This document shows, one piece after another, positions 54,186 to 64,000 of a stretch of DNA of 64,000 nt. The number at the start of each line of letters is the position of its first letter. Within the stretch, counting starts at the first letter, position 1. Origin of the DNA: Macrolepiota albuminosa (lineage: Eukaryota; Basidiomycota; Agaricomycetes; Agaricales; Agaricaceae); the NCBI GenBank assembly GCA_027475525.1, contig JAMWFC010000065.1:314188-378187 (forward strand). Direction: 5' to 3'. A model generated the notes under the pieces. That model saw nothing but the letters and a program-made list of their open reading frames with translations. It was not told the origin of the DNA and ran no database searches. Position numbers and translations under genes: made by a program.

Positions 54186-56127
54186 CTAACTATTCTTGAC
54201 CATTTCATTAACTGGAAGTGACACACAGCTTTCACCCCTGATGCACTTTGCCACCCTATTCGCAATATCTTGGCCTTCAAAATAGGCTCCATGCAGATAT
54301 CCTGAGAGTAAAGCACAACATTAATTAGGCTTGTTCGATTTCAAGAGGAGTTACGGACCAAAATAATCACGACTGGTCGCTTCTCCAGCAAAGTAAAGTC
54401 TTCCTAGGTTCGCCCTCATATTTTCATGGTGTTGCTCCGCAAAACTGGGAGGCCAGTTCGAGAATGAGCCACGGTACAATGGGTCGTTGAACCATCGATG
54501 GAACTTGAAAGCCAGAGGCTCAGGTATCGTAACATTAGGAAACATAGTTCGGAGAATACTAATGCTCTCTGTCTTGATCTCTTCGTCGGATAAGGCTTCA
54601 ACTCTCTCCGAATAGTCGCCCTGTTACTCGCAGATTTAATAAGCATTGTGAAAATTTCAAGGACACCTCTCACAGTGACTGTTACAGATATAATTCCAGA
54701 TCCTGGAAAGAAGCTCTCCATATCAAGGCTTTGCCATGCAGGGTATCGTCCACGCTCGAGGTCTGCATAAAGGGCGAACTACATATTGTCACAGAGTAAG
54801 TTTCGTCTAGTGAAGCTAAGATCAGGTTCCAACCTCGGTGTCGAACCAGAACTTCTGCGGGAACTGGAGAAATATAGTCGTGTACGTTGCCATTGTCATA
54901 CTTGCCAAAGCTTCTCTCTTGTAATCTAGATAATTAGTTAGATCAGTTCTCACCATAATTAGTGCGCGTAAAATCACCGGGAAAATCAGGTTCGAAATTG
55001 ACATCACCCATTTTGAGCACACCAAGGCTGAAGGTACAGATAGCATACTCTGCAGAAATCGAGGTCCCATCGTCAAAGACAGCCTTGACGCCTGAGGCCG
55101 ACCATTCGACGGACTTGACGAGGGTATTCAGACGAAGTTGACCTTGTTCGAGGAAAGAATTTGCTTCCTGCTGAACGATTGTCTTATAACCACGTTGATC
55201 GATACTTAATAACTCGTCTTCGGAGAATCCACCTGCGGCTGGTTCAAAAGTCGTATTGTAGTTCTGATGTGAGAATATGTAAGCTCATCCTAAGTTCGCT
55301 ATTTGCGTCTTCGTTTGTAACTCACTCGCGCAGTAGCGATCCCAGAAGACTGAAGTGGAGTCTGAGCATATTCCCAATCAAACTACGACCCGTCAATCAG
55401 ACAAAAATCAATAGTGCCGTTGTAAAACGCTCCTACATTCCAATATTCAGCGGCCTTTTCATGAGCATCCCGAGGTATCGCTCCGATGAAGTCGTATGTG
55501 CCTCTGCCTGTGAGATCTACTGCGTTCTCGGCTAAGCGCTGACCTAAAGAGCAAAGAGAAGTAAGTGTGAAAGCGTGAAAATTACGAAAACAAGTTAACG
55601 CACCACTATAACTGACGAAGTCATCAAAATCATTGGCAGCTGTATTGAATACATCCAAAAAGTCCACTTGGCCTGTTTCATCAAATGTCGCTACGGTCAA
55701 AGAAATTAGCCCAAGACATATCCAGAAAAATACGAGACATGCTTATATTATCAAAGAAATGACTGGTCTGGGTCTTGAGTCCATATTTCTTTGCCAATGC
55801 CCAGATAGGATTGATTGGCCCATTTCCTGTCTGCGTCCCCTGTATCCAATTCGCCCCAAGCTCGACGACATATTTGCCAAGAGTTGTGCTTTGCAGACGG
55901 CCACCAAGCTCGTCCCGGGCTTCAACCAGTACAAAATCATCGATCCCCTGAGCATGAAGTGTGCGAATGGCGATGACTCCCGCCATTCCACCTCCTAGGA
56001 CCAGGACTTTCGTTGTTGAGTTGGCCTCCCTCTGGTGAGTCGGAATGGAGGAACCATTTATGATGCGTGAGCTAGTCGAAAGAAGGTAGAGAATGAGATA
56101 TTTGAGATGAAGACTTGGGCGTATCAT
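54186..56127 (-). CDS. Secreted flavin polyamine / amine oxidase
   Basis: ATG at 56127 gives MIRPSLHLKYLILYLLSTSS, a signal peptide, so the enzyme is probably secreted or vacuolar. The FAD-binding motif follows: KVLVLGGGMAGVIAIRTLHA, then LVEARDELGGRLQS. ELGANWIQGTQTGNGPINPI is typical of polyamine oxidases. Many introns follow; exons hold TGQVDFLDVFNTAANDFDDF, QRGYKTIV-like and VDGS-type segments. The C-terminus has RANLGRLYFAGEATSRDYFG and, after a final intron, YLHGAYFEGQDIANRVAKC, the second FAD motif. Stop TAG at 54186. The family oxidises secondary or primary amines of spermine/spermidine with O2, releasing H2O2. I inferred about ten introns; not all borders are fixed. An earlier in-frame ATG at 56181 would precede the signal peptide and is less likely. 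Confidence 0.8.
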
Positions 56128-56310
56128 GTCCGTTATTTGTGACTTGAAATTGATCTGAGGACTACGGCCTAAACTTTGCATCGAAGGTATTTATACCTTG
56201 TGTCTTCTACTAGAAACGAATGAGTAAGGAGCATGGAACACCAACAGCGCCATAAGTCCGCATAGCCATTTCTTCTGAGATGATAAAGCGGCGGCGTTAA
56301 GCTAGACACT

Positions 56311-56575
56311 TCAATTCCTGAGCGTGAAGGGTGCCAGCGGCGATGACTCCTGTCACTTTACCTTACAAGAAGAGAGCTTTCATTATTGACACTGGAATGG
56401 TGAAACTATATATGACAAGAACTAGTCGAAAGAAGATAGAGAATTAGATGTTTGAGATAAAGGCTTCGACGCATCACGTCTGTTATTCGCAACTCGGAAT
56501 TTACTTGAATTGATCTCTTGTTCGTTGTCACAATTTAGCTAAGAGCCTTGCGTTCTACTAAAGCGAATATGTAAG
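56311..56575 (-). pseudogene. Relic of the amine oxidase 5' end (copy 2)
   Basis: Minus-strand translation gives KALFL, a stop, then GKVTGVIAAGTLHAQELK, aligning with the intact gene's KVLVLGGGMAGVIAIRTLHAQ. The upstream leader aligns too: AACTAGTCGAAAGAAG and GAGAATTAGATGTTTGAGAT are near-matches to 56075-56105. The non-coding block GTAAGGAG(C/T)(A/G)TGGAACACC recurs at about 56224 and 56569, a spacing of about 345 bp. It is a diverged tandem duplicate of the promoter and first exon. Confidence 0.7.
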
Positions 56576-56639
56576 GAGTGTGGAACACCGACAATGCCGT
56601 ACGTCGGTATAGCCATTTCTTTTTTCTGAGACGACATGC

Positions 56640-56720
56640 GGCAGCGTTAGCTAGAATCGTCAATTCCTGAGTGTGGAGGGTGCGAGCGGCCACAGAGGCT
56701 GTGTCGTATATAGTCGGGTG
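56640..56720 (-). pseudogene. Relic of the amine oxidase 5' end (copy 3, short)
   Basis: The minus strand encodes SVAARTLHTQELTI, matching the TLHAQ segment of copies 1 and 2, with the same downstream GCGGCAGCGTTAGCTAGA-like spacer found after copy 2. Only this short part is recognisable. Confidence 0.5.
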
Positions 56721-57570
56721 GAGGATTTCATTCTTGTGGTGACATTGATGATAGTACCTTAAAATTTCATCAGAAACACTTGACACAAATGTTACAGCGA
56801 GTTTCATAAAGATCTTCTGCCGTGCTTTCCGAGATACAACCATTCATGTATTACAAAAATAGGAAGAAAGAAAAAAGTCTCCAATATACCAACAATGCCG
56901 AAAACTGTAGGCATGCGTCAAAAACTGTAGATGCTGGAGGACTTACCTTAGAAAAACACTGAAACTTGGGGCGATGAATGCCCAAAAAGGGGACCTGGGA
57001 AGCCCCCGATAAACGGCCCTCACATCCGCTAATCTTTCGTCAACTCCGCAATAACGGACACCATATGTCAAAAGAAGGAAATTTTCAATATTTTTTCCGA
57101 CGACAGCGCCCTCAGATGGTGAGTTACGTTAACATAGAACAAAGTACGATATATCTTGAGACTATTTCAATAGCTTGCCGCCTCCCTCGTGCACCATGCA
57201 TGACCCCTTCCCGTGTACTTACCTTGTTCGACGTGCTGGGAAGCGTCAACATCTTCTGAGCTATCAGGTTTGTAACACTTCGATACGTAGATTCTGCATA
57301 GAGAGATAACAGCATCAAGGCATGTCAGCATGGCTCATCAACGAGTTAATCACTTACAGATTCCCTGAAGGAGCTCACATTAATCTCATACATGTTCTCA
57401 TGAGCGTTGGAAAACTCATAGGAAAGAGCTTGTCCTGGTATTGATACATCCGCCTCAACCACGAGGCGGATAAGAAAGAGAAAAAGCCCTAATGATACCC
57501 TGAAATGCTTAAAACTGTAAGCAAGCGTCGAAAACTGTCAAAACTGTCGACGCGGGGGTGGGGGGAGGGC
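56721..57570. other. Non-coding stretch with a repeated 60-70-bp motif
   Basis: A motif with GAAAACTGTAGGCATGCGTCAA and GG(A/G)CTTACCT(T/C)(A/G)GAAAAA(G/C)CAC occurs at about 56894-56965 and again at about 57505-57590. The second copy abuts the tyrosine recombinase fragment. No gene recognised. Confidence 0.5.
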
Positions 57571-58040
57571 TTACCTCGAAAAAGCACCACAAACCATGCT
57601 CATGACAACAACCCAGAAGATTGCTGATAGAACCGAATGAGAAGGGGAGTTGAGTAAGTGGATTGGATTTCGCAAACGGCCCAAAGCCTTGACAACGTGA
57701 GGAGGAACGCCCTTTAGCAAGAGGGCGGTGGTGCCTCCGATGCGGAAGCAGTGTCCACTGATTTTAGGCAAATTGTTGCGTTCCAAAATAGAGTTGAAGA
57801 CCATGACCAACTTTCGACCAGTGAGAGCAATAGGAGAACCAGCTTTACTTTTGTAGCAGCATATAGGACTATAAAGTTCCACATTGTTGACCCGGGAATG
57901 GTTAGCCAGAGCTGCAATCGGATCATAATCGTCTTGTTGGCGAGTAATGAGCACGGTCTCTCCCTTACGACCGGAGGTCTTTGTCCGTGGCAGAAAGAGA
58001 GACCTGGTCCCCGTGTCGTTAGGAATCCCAAAGTTCGACC
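57571..58040 (-). pseudogene. Tyrosine recombinase fragment, 3' part (split by copia)
   Basis: Minus-strand frame: NFGIPNDTGTRSLFLPRTKT, a DDYDPIAALANHSRVNN block, then GSPIALTGRKLVMVFNSIL, ISGHCFRIGGTTALLLKGVP (H-x-x-R) and VVKALGR. After ALGR it diverges and the W...F..Y nucleophile region is not seen, so the C-terminus is lost. The gene resumes beyond the copia element at 63744-64000. The 5 bp CGACC (58036-58040) is the copia target duplication. The recombinase belongs to the basidiomycete YR-element group (DIRS-like or Crypton-like). Confidence 0.75.
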
Positions 58041-58468
58041 TGTTGGGATGTGACAATGTGAAGAGTACCACGAACCATTGTTAGGGCCACGGACCATTGT
58101 TAGGGCCACCGTCTAAGCGCGACTGCTTTGTCCGCAGGAGCTTATAACGGCGCATACAGCTATCAGTACCCTCAGTTCTGTTTATACACGCTGAGGGTAC
58201 GTTGCGCTCACCTAATGTACATAGACCCGCATACAGCTATCAGTACCCTCAGTTCTGTTTATACACGCTGAGGGTACGTTGCGCTCACCTAATGTACATA
58301 GACCCACGCTAATCGCATTAACGTACCTAGATTATCCACTTACAAAGTATCTCATCTAGGTACTCAAATATAGTTCTGTTTATACATGCTGAGGATTATC
58401 CACTTACAGTGTATCTCATCTAGGTGTAGACGACGGTCTACATATTGCTGCCAGTTCTAGTTCTAACA
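58041..58468 (+). repeat. Copia 5' LTR
   Basis: 428 bp including the 77-bp duplication at 58151-58304. Confidence 0.9.
58151..58304. repeat. 77-bp tandem duplication (10), inside the copia 5' LTR
   Basis: 58151-58227 equals 58228-58304; the 3' LTR has one copy. Confidence 0.9.
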
Positions 58469-58480
58469 GGTTATGGGCCT
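58469..58480 (+). promoter_or_regulatory. Candidate primer-binding site (initiator tRNA-Met half)
   Basis: Directly after the 5' LTR: GGTTATGGGCCT. It resembles the internal anticodon-stem complement of initiator tRNA-Met used by copia and Ty5-like elements (G-U pairs allowed). Confidence 0.55.
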
Positions 58481-58703
58481 TATTGAGCGGACTACTTGAA
58501 AAGTACTACCGCTCGTTAGAACTCTTTGACCTCGCATACTGTGACGTTCCAGCGCCGATCGCACCAGAACCCCTTTCTTCCCTTGGAGCAGCCTCCGTGC
58601 CTGATCTATCCCTGTGTCGGATAAATCTCTGCCTGCCTTGTTTCCTGGAACGAAACAAAAACTGGAAATCAAAGATCTCGTACCTTTGTACTAGCCCTAA
58701 CAC

Positions 58704-61700
58704 ATGTCCAGGACCCCCAAGCCCTCTATGACCGACTTCTTGACCCCGTCCATCTCTGCTATATCCGTCCGCGGCGTGGACTGGAGAGCTGACAAATTCA
58801 ATCGCAACTCGCCCACTTCGAATTTCGCAAAATGGTCGACGGCACTAAAAATCCACTTATCCTTACTTGGGCTGAAGTCCTACATCTTCTCGCCCCTAAT
58901 CACCTGCCCTAGCGCATCCAGTGAACCTGTCACGTACAACAATTGGAGCGCAAATGACAATCTTGCCCACGCAATCATCCTCACTGCCCTCGATGAGTTG
59001 GAGTATGAGGAGTTGGACAAGGAGAAGACAGCGGCGAACCTCTACAATCAGGTCAAGTCTCAGGCCGAAGGCAAGGGACCAGTCCGAATGGTCACGCTGA
59101 TCCAAGAGGTCCTTTGGATCCAGTGCTCCTCCAACGAGCCGCTGACAGTCACGGCAAAATGGATCTGCAACATCATCAGCTGCATCTTCGCTATCAAGTC
59201 CTTGGATGAGGACCTTTTCAAGTGTGTCGTGCTCCTTAACAGTCTCAATGACCCACAGTACGCCGCAGTCCAGACGCAGGTTTCCCGGGGCCTGGCTGAC
59301 TCCACCTCTACCAATCTGTATAAATCCAAGAATATTTGCAAGCTCCTTGAGACCATGCAGAACCTATCATCCCTAAAGTCAGCGGGATCTGGTGTGACCA
59401 CCGACACTGCACTAGTCACCACCACGTGAGGCCGTTACCGCTCAAACAGACCCAACCTTCCAGGCCATGATCACGCTGCAGAAGTAAAATGTTGTGCCAC
59501 ATGCACCACATGCAATCACCCTTGTGGTGGGCATGAGGCACCTTTCTGCGCACACCCTGACAGGGCGATGGAAAAGAAAGGCTTTCAGGTGGCGCACAAT
59601 GCTGCACGCGCGGCCGCAGGCACCCATGGAGCCAAGGAGAAGGGGTCAACTGGAACAAAGGTGTATACTCAACTTGCAGGACCGGGCGGAAAGGTTTATC
59701 TCATTGAGGAAGGGGATCTGGGTAAACTCCAAACCCTGAGCAGTGGCACTGCCACCTCCACGCCCTCTGGCTTTGCCGGACTGATCATGGACGACGTCCC
59801 AACCGCCAACTCCTTGGACACCGAATGGGAGGGTTGGATGGCCATTGTCGAGGAGGAGGAGGAGACCACAATGGACTGGACCAAGTTCTCCACGACAACC
59901 CCCGCACAGGCACCAGGAATGGCATTTTCTGCCCTCGCCGACCACCCATTCTTTATAGACTCTGGGGCAACTGTCCACATCTCCCACTGCAAGTCCAACT
60001 TCTGTGAGATACAACCTATCGATCTGAGAGCCATAAAAGGCGTTGGCAGCTCCACCATCCTAGCTCATGGAACCAGAAACATCCAGTTACATACTTCAGA
60101 AGGACAGCTGCTGACTCTTAAGAAAGCGCTGTACATACCAAATTCCACCGTCCACCTTATATCCGTCAGCCGGCTATCTGTCAACAACAACTTGTACACC
60201 TGCTTTGACAGCAGCGAAGCGCGAATCATCGACCGCACTTCCCAGCACGTCATCACACGAGGTCCCTTAATCAAACAAAAGGGGCTATACTCCGTTGATT
60301 TGTCAAACGACCATGGAGACCAAGCGTACGCAGCCCAACAAAGGATAAATGTCAAAACCTGGCACCGCCGTCTTGGACATGCAAACTACCAAGCCATCCT
60401 CCGCCTAGCCCGCGATTACAAGATCAAAGGTGCGCAATATCCTCACTCCTCCGCACCACTGAAGTGTGACAGCTGCATCCAGGGTAAACAAACTAGAACA
60501 CCCGTGCCTAAAGTGCGAGAAGGAGAGTGGAGAGGAACGCGCAAGCTCAAGATCATATGGGCAGACCTGATGGGGCCAGTTAACATACGATCCAAGTCTG
60601 GTAATCATTATATATTAGACATTGTTGATGATTACACCAACATGGCATGGTTCTTACCTCTAAAGTCAAAAGACGAAGCATTCGCCGCACTCAGGGCCTG
60701 GGAACTCTCTTGTGAGAATGAGACAGGACTAAAAGTAGGGACGTACAGGACAGGTTTTGACGGAGAGCTATGCAGCAAAGAGATGGAACAATGGCTAAAG
60801 ACCAGAGGCAGTGCAAACGAGCACAGCGCACCATACACATCAGCTCACATCGGTCGAGTAGAACAAATGCACCGCACCTTAATGGGGAAAGCCAGAAGTA
60901 TGAGGATCAACTCTGGATGCCCCGAATACCTTTGGGACGAATTCTACCTTACCGCCGCCCACCTACACTCCAAAACCCCTACAAAATCTCTAAACGGAAA
61001 GACGCCATACGAACTATGGTTTGGACGCGAACCAAGTTACTCCTACATGAGAGAAATCGGATGTCGTGCTTTTGTGTTCACTCAGACTCACAACCCAAAA
61101 GTGAAACCCAGATCCATAGAATGTATTCTCATCGGGTATGGTCTAGACTCAAAGACGTATCGATGCTGGGATAGACTCAACAGAAAGGTATACCAATCCT
61201 ATCATGTAAGGTTCATCGAACAGCACAAAATGCCTGCAAGCAAGGCTCACCAAAGCCTCTCAAGCGAACCCCAGCCAGACGCACCTATCCCTTCTCTTCA
61301 AGACATAGAAGAGTCAGCTACCCTGATACCTCGAGACGACAACGATGACCTCGGTTGCAAAACGAGTCCAAATGCCGATCACCATCCTGTAGCCCCAGAT
61401 ACAAGTCACCAACCTGACAACGACCATGACATCCCCCTTGCAGAAGCTGCTCCTCACCGATCTAGCTACAACCACCAGCCAACTGAAAAGGCAGTGCAGG
61501 GTGAAGATAGACCAGCAACCAGGCTTGAGGAGACGATGGACAAAATAAGGGAAGGTGGAGTGCGTGTCAAAGAAGCTAGGAAGGCACAATCCCAACACGC
61601 TGCCACAGATCAAGCGCTCGCACCTACAGATGACAACACGATCACAATCGATGCACAAACCCTTGCACCCACTAATGATGACGCCAAGATCGACCACAAT

Positions 61701-63335
61701 TGAATACTCGCAGCACTATCACAAGCCGGCGACCTAGAACCTCTGCCCACAAACCCTGAGGAACCCAGAACCTAGAAAGAAGCTCAATCAAGCCCTGACG
61801 CGTCACAATGGGAGAAAGCGTACCATGAAGAAATAGAATCCCTCAAGAGCATGAACATCTACCGACTCATACCATGCTCAGCCATCCCTTCTGGCCAAAA
61901 GGTCCGAAAAGGACGCCCCATCTTCAAGATTAAGAGAGATGAAAATGGGAAACTGGTCAGGTACAAGGTACGCCTAGTCTTTAAGGGCTATGAGCAAATT
62001 TACGGTAGGGATTACAATAAAACCACTTCACCCACGGCGTGTATGGAGTCGTGGCGTATATTACTGCACATAGCGGCAACGGAGGGCTGGGATGTGACAC
62101 AGATAGACGTGAAGACAGCATTCCTCTATGGGATCTTACCAGACAACAAAATTCAATACATGGAACAACCCAAAGGCTTCATAGAACCGGGAAAGGAGGG
62201 CTGGATATGTGAACTAATGAGAGGCTTATACGGAATGAAACAAGCTGGGAGGATCTGGAACCAAACCCTCAATGAATGGATGATGTCATGGGGATTCACG
62301 CGCCTTGCATGTGAGTCATGCATTTACTACAGAAAGACGTCTACAGGTACTACTATTGCTGCCGTGCATGTCGACGACTTCCTATTGATCGCAAGCTCCA
62401 AGGCCAAAAACAAACGCTTCAAGACCCAGATGCGCGAAGCGTGAACCATATCAGACCTTGGAACCCCACGGTACATCGTTGGTGTGTCAGTAGAGTGGGA
62501 CAGATCCAACCGCACAGTAGCCCTGTCACAGTCCGCCTTCATTGAGCGCGTGGTCCAGCAGTTCAGCCAAAAGGATGCCCATCCACTATCGCTGCCCATG
62601 GATCCAGGCCTAAAATTGAGATGACCTAAACGAGACGACCAATCTCAGGAGGAGAAAGACAAAATCAGCAAACTGCCATACCGGTCCCTAGTAGAATGCC
62701 TCCTATATATTGCGATCGTCACACGGCCAGACATAGCATTCGCTGTACAACAACTTTCACAATTCCTCGACAACTTCAACAGGTCTCACTGGAACGCAGG
62801 CATTCATCTATTGTGCTACCTAAAGGGCACAAAAGACCTCAGACTACGACTAGGCGGCACTCCTATCACACTACGAGGATTCACCAATGCGGATTGGGCG
62901 AGCTGTTTGGACACAAGACGCAGTACAGGCAGCTATGCCTGGTCCCTAGGCACAGAAGCAGTATCATGGTCCGTCAGAAAGCAAAGAACTGTCGCGACCT
63001 CATCATGCGAGCCCAAATACATGGCCGCCTATGAATCGACTCAAGAATGTATCTGGCTCCATATGCTAATGAAATCTTTGGGCTGGGACTTCTCACTCAA
63101 GCTGACTACCCTTTTCTGCGATAACAAGGCCGCCATCATGCTCTCAGAAGACCCGACCACGCACGCAAGGGTCAAACACTTTGACATAAAATACCACTTC
63201 ATTTGAGAACGTGCACAGTCTGGCAAAATCACCATTAAGTACGTCCATACAAAAGACAATGTCGCAGATATGTTCACGAAGCCTCTCCCAAAACCTTTGT
63301 TCGTCCGCCTTCACCATATCCTAGGGATCTCTTAG
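58704..63335 (+). pseudogene. gag-pol: Copia Gag-Pol polyprotein with six in-frame stops
   Basis: One continuous frame from ATG 58704 to TAG 63333. Gag: FAKWSTALKIHLSLLGLKSY, YNQVKSQAEGKGPVRMV. Knuckle: CCATCTTCNHPCGGHEAPFC (59482-59545). Protease: FFIDSGATVHIS (59950). GAG-pre-integrase: WHRRLGHANYQAILRLA and CDSCIQGKQT. Integrase: WADLMGPV, then RTGFDGELCS where relatives read RTD, and GRVEQMHRTLMGKAR; the second catalytic Asp appears lost. RT: VTQIDVKTAFLYGIL, YGMKQAGRIW, AVHVDDFLLIAS. RNase H: TNADWASCLDTRRSTGSY, LFCDNKAAIMLSEDP. Stops: 59427 TGA, 61701 TGA, 61773 TAG, 62442 TGA, 62622 TGA, 63204 TGA, all explainable as C-to-T or G-to-A. No frameshifts, so decay is by point mutation only. 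Confidence 0.88.
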
Positions 63336-63380
63336 GCATCACGCTCCATACGCAAGGAGGAGAACTAGTAAACGGTTCAT

Positions 63381-63392
63381 GGTAAGGAGGAG
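63381..63392 (+). promoter_or_regulatory. Copia polypurine tract
   Basis: GGTAAGGAGGAG immediately before the 3' LTR, suitable for priming plus-strand DNA synthesis. Confidence 0.7.
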
Positions 63393-63743
63393 TGTTGGGA
63401 TGTGACAATGTGAAGAGTACCACGAACCATTGTTAGGGCCATGGACCATTGTTAGGGCCACCATCTAAGCGTGACTGCTTTGTCCGCAGGAGCTTATAAC
63501 GGTGCATACAGCTATCAGTACCCTCAGTTCTGTTTATACACGCTGAGGGTACGTTGCGCTCACCTAATGTACATAGACCCACGCTAATCGCATTAACGTA
63601 CCTAGATTATCCACTTACAGTGTATCTCATCTAGGTACTCAAATATAGTTCTGTTTATACACGCTGAGGATTATCCACTTACAGTGTATCTCATCTAGGT
63701 GTAGACGACGGTCTACATATTGCTGCCAGTTCTAGTTCTAACA
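63393..63743 (+). repeat. Copia 3' LTR
   Basis: 351 bp, TGTTGGGATG...TTCTAACA, followed by CGACC at 63744-63748. Confidence 0.9.
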
Positions 63744-64000
63744 CGACCAATGGGGTATGATCGTGGAATTGAAATTACGCTCTCAGGGAGGGAGGAACTT
63801 GCCCAGCTGAATCTGGCCCCACAGTGCTGTCGTAGCAACTGCCTATACACATGTGTGTAATGAGTTATTCAGATCGAGGTTGGACCTGACACACTGCATC
63901 ATTTCCAGACTGATGGGAGGACGCTCTTTTTGGAAGGACTCCGGTGGTTGCAGGTTTTCAATGCCTCACACAGTGTGCCTCAGACGAGCAGATGCTGGCC
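63744..64000 (-). pseudogene. Tyrosine recombinase fragment, 5' part (window edge)
   Basis: Minus-strand translation gives RPPISLEMMQCVRSNLDLNN, SLHTCV, stop (TAG where Trp is likely), AVATTALWGQIQLGKFLPP, stop (TGA), ERNFNSTIIPHWS. It continues directly into the fragment at 58040 when the copia element is disregarded. In relatives the block reads WGQ.RLGELLP, so the catalytic Arg I has become Gln (CGG to CAG) and the following Glu has become Lys. It runs off the window end. Confidence 0.75.

Larger units (their letters stand above)
58041..63743 (+). mobile_element. Ty1/copia retrotransposon, decayed, inserted in a recombinase gene
   Basis: LTRs 58041-58468 and 63393-63743 (TGTTGGGATG...TTCTAACA), with the 5-bp target duplication CGACC (58036-58040 and 63744-63748). 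The internal gag-pol is one frame of 1544 codons with six premature stops. LTR lengths are 428 and 351; the 77-bp difference is a tandem duplication. Most LTR-LTR substitutions are CpG to TpG/CpA. Confidence 0.92.

Overview
The window looks like nuclear DNA of a filamentous basidiomycete, most likely an Agaricomycete; I cannot name the species. The evidence is genes split by many 50-70 bp introns, typical fungal nuclear families (INO80 subunit Ies2, type I metacaspase, F-box protein, secreted amine oxidase, a GDSVVVWR-type multi-pass membrane protein), an intron-bearing tRNA-Gln, and a dense mixture of basidiomycete transposons. Roughly half of the window is mobile DNA.

Layout. 1-8 kb: an IMP4 gene fragment, repeats, and a decayed minus-strand Tnp2/CACTA-like DNA transposon with two genes. 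9.2-10.4 kb: Ies2. 10.7-19.5 kb: a young Ty3/gypsy element on the minus strand with near-identical LTRs and a 4-bp target duplication. 19.8-22.2 kb: an RS-rich protein and a tyrosine phosphatase. 22.2-27 kb: mostly gene-free, with tRNA-Gln. 27-37 kb: the host gene cluster (F-box protein, membrane protein, metacaspase, kinase-like protein). 37.4-46.6 kb: retroelement relics and a decayed chromodomain-bearing Ty3/gypsy element with a 100-N gap. 46.6-52.5 kb: a decayed DIRS-like element (reverse transcriptase, RNase H, tyrosine recombinase) split by an unclassified 1.07-kb insert. 52.5-54.1 kb: a minisatellite of about 106 bp. 54.2-56.1 kb: a secreted polyamine-oxidase-like gene followed by relics of its own 5' end. 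57.6-64 kb: a tyrosine recombinase pseudogene split by a Ty1/copia element with a 5-bp target duplication.

Three signals run across the window. (1) Ten tandem duplications with a spacing of exactly 77 bp, plus a 77-bp identity flanking the N gap. All lie in repetitive DNA, and subtracting them puts both Ty3/gypsy elements back in frame, so they are best read as assembler k-mer overlaps left unmerged. (2) The older transposons carry CpG to TpG/CpA changes: differences between LTR copies are mostly of this kind, and nearly all premature stops read as CGA to TGA, CAG to TAG or TGG to TGA/TAG. This fits cytosine methylation followed by deamination, or a RIP-like process. (3) The same mutation class has removed the catalytic arginine I codon in both tyrosine recombinases.

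The host genes do not form an obvious pathway. I found no convincing new multi-gene system. The best leads are the 77-bp signature, the CpG decay pattern, the GCGCTA-rich insert, the kinase-like protein lacking its catalytic aspartate, and the oxidase relic array.
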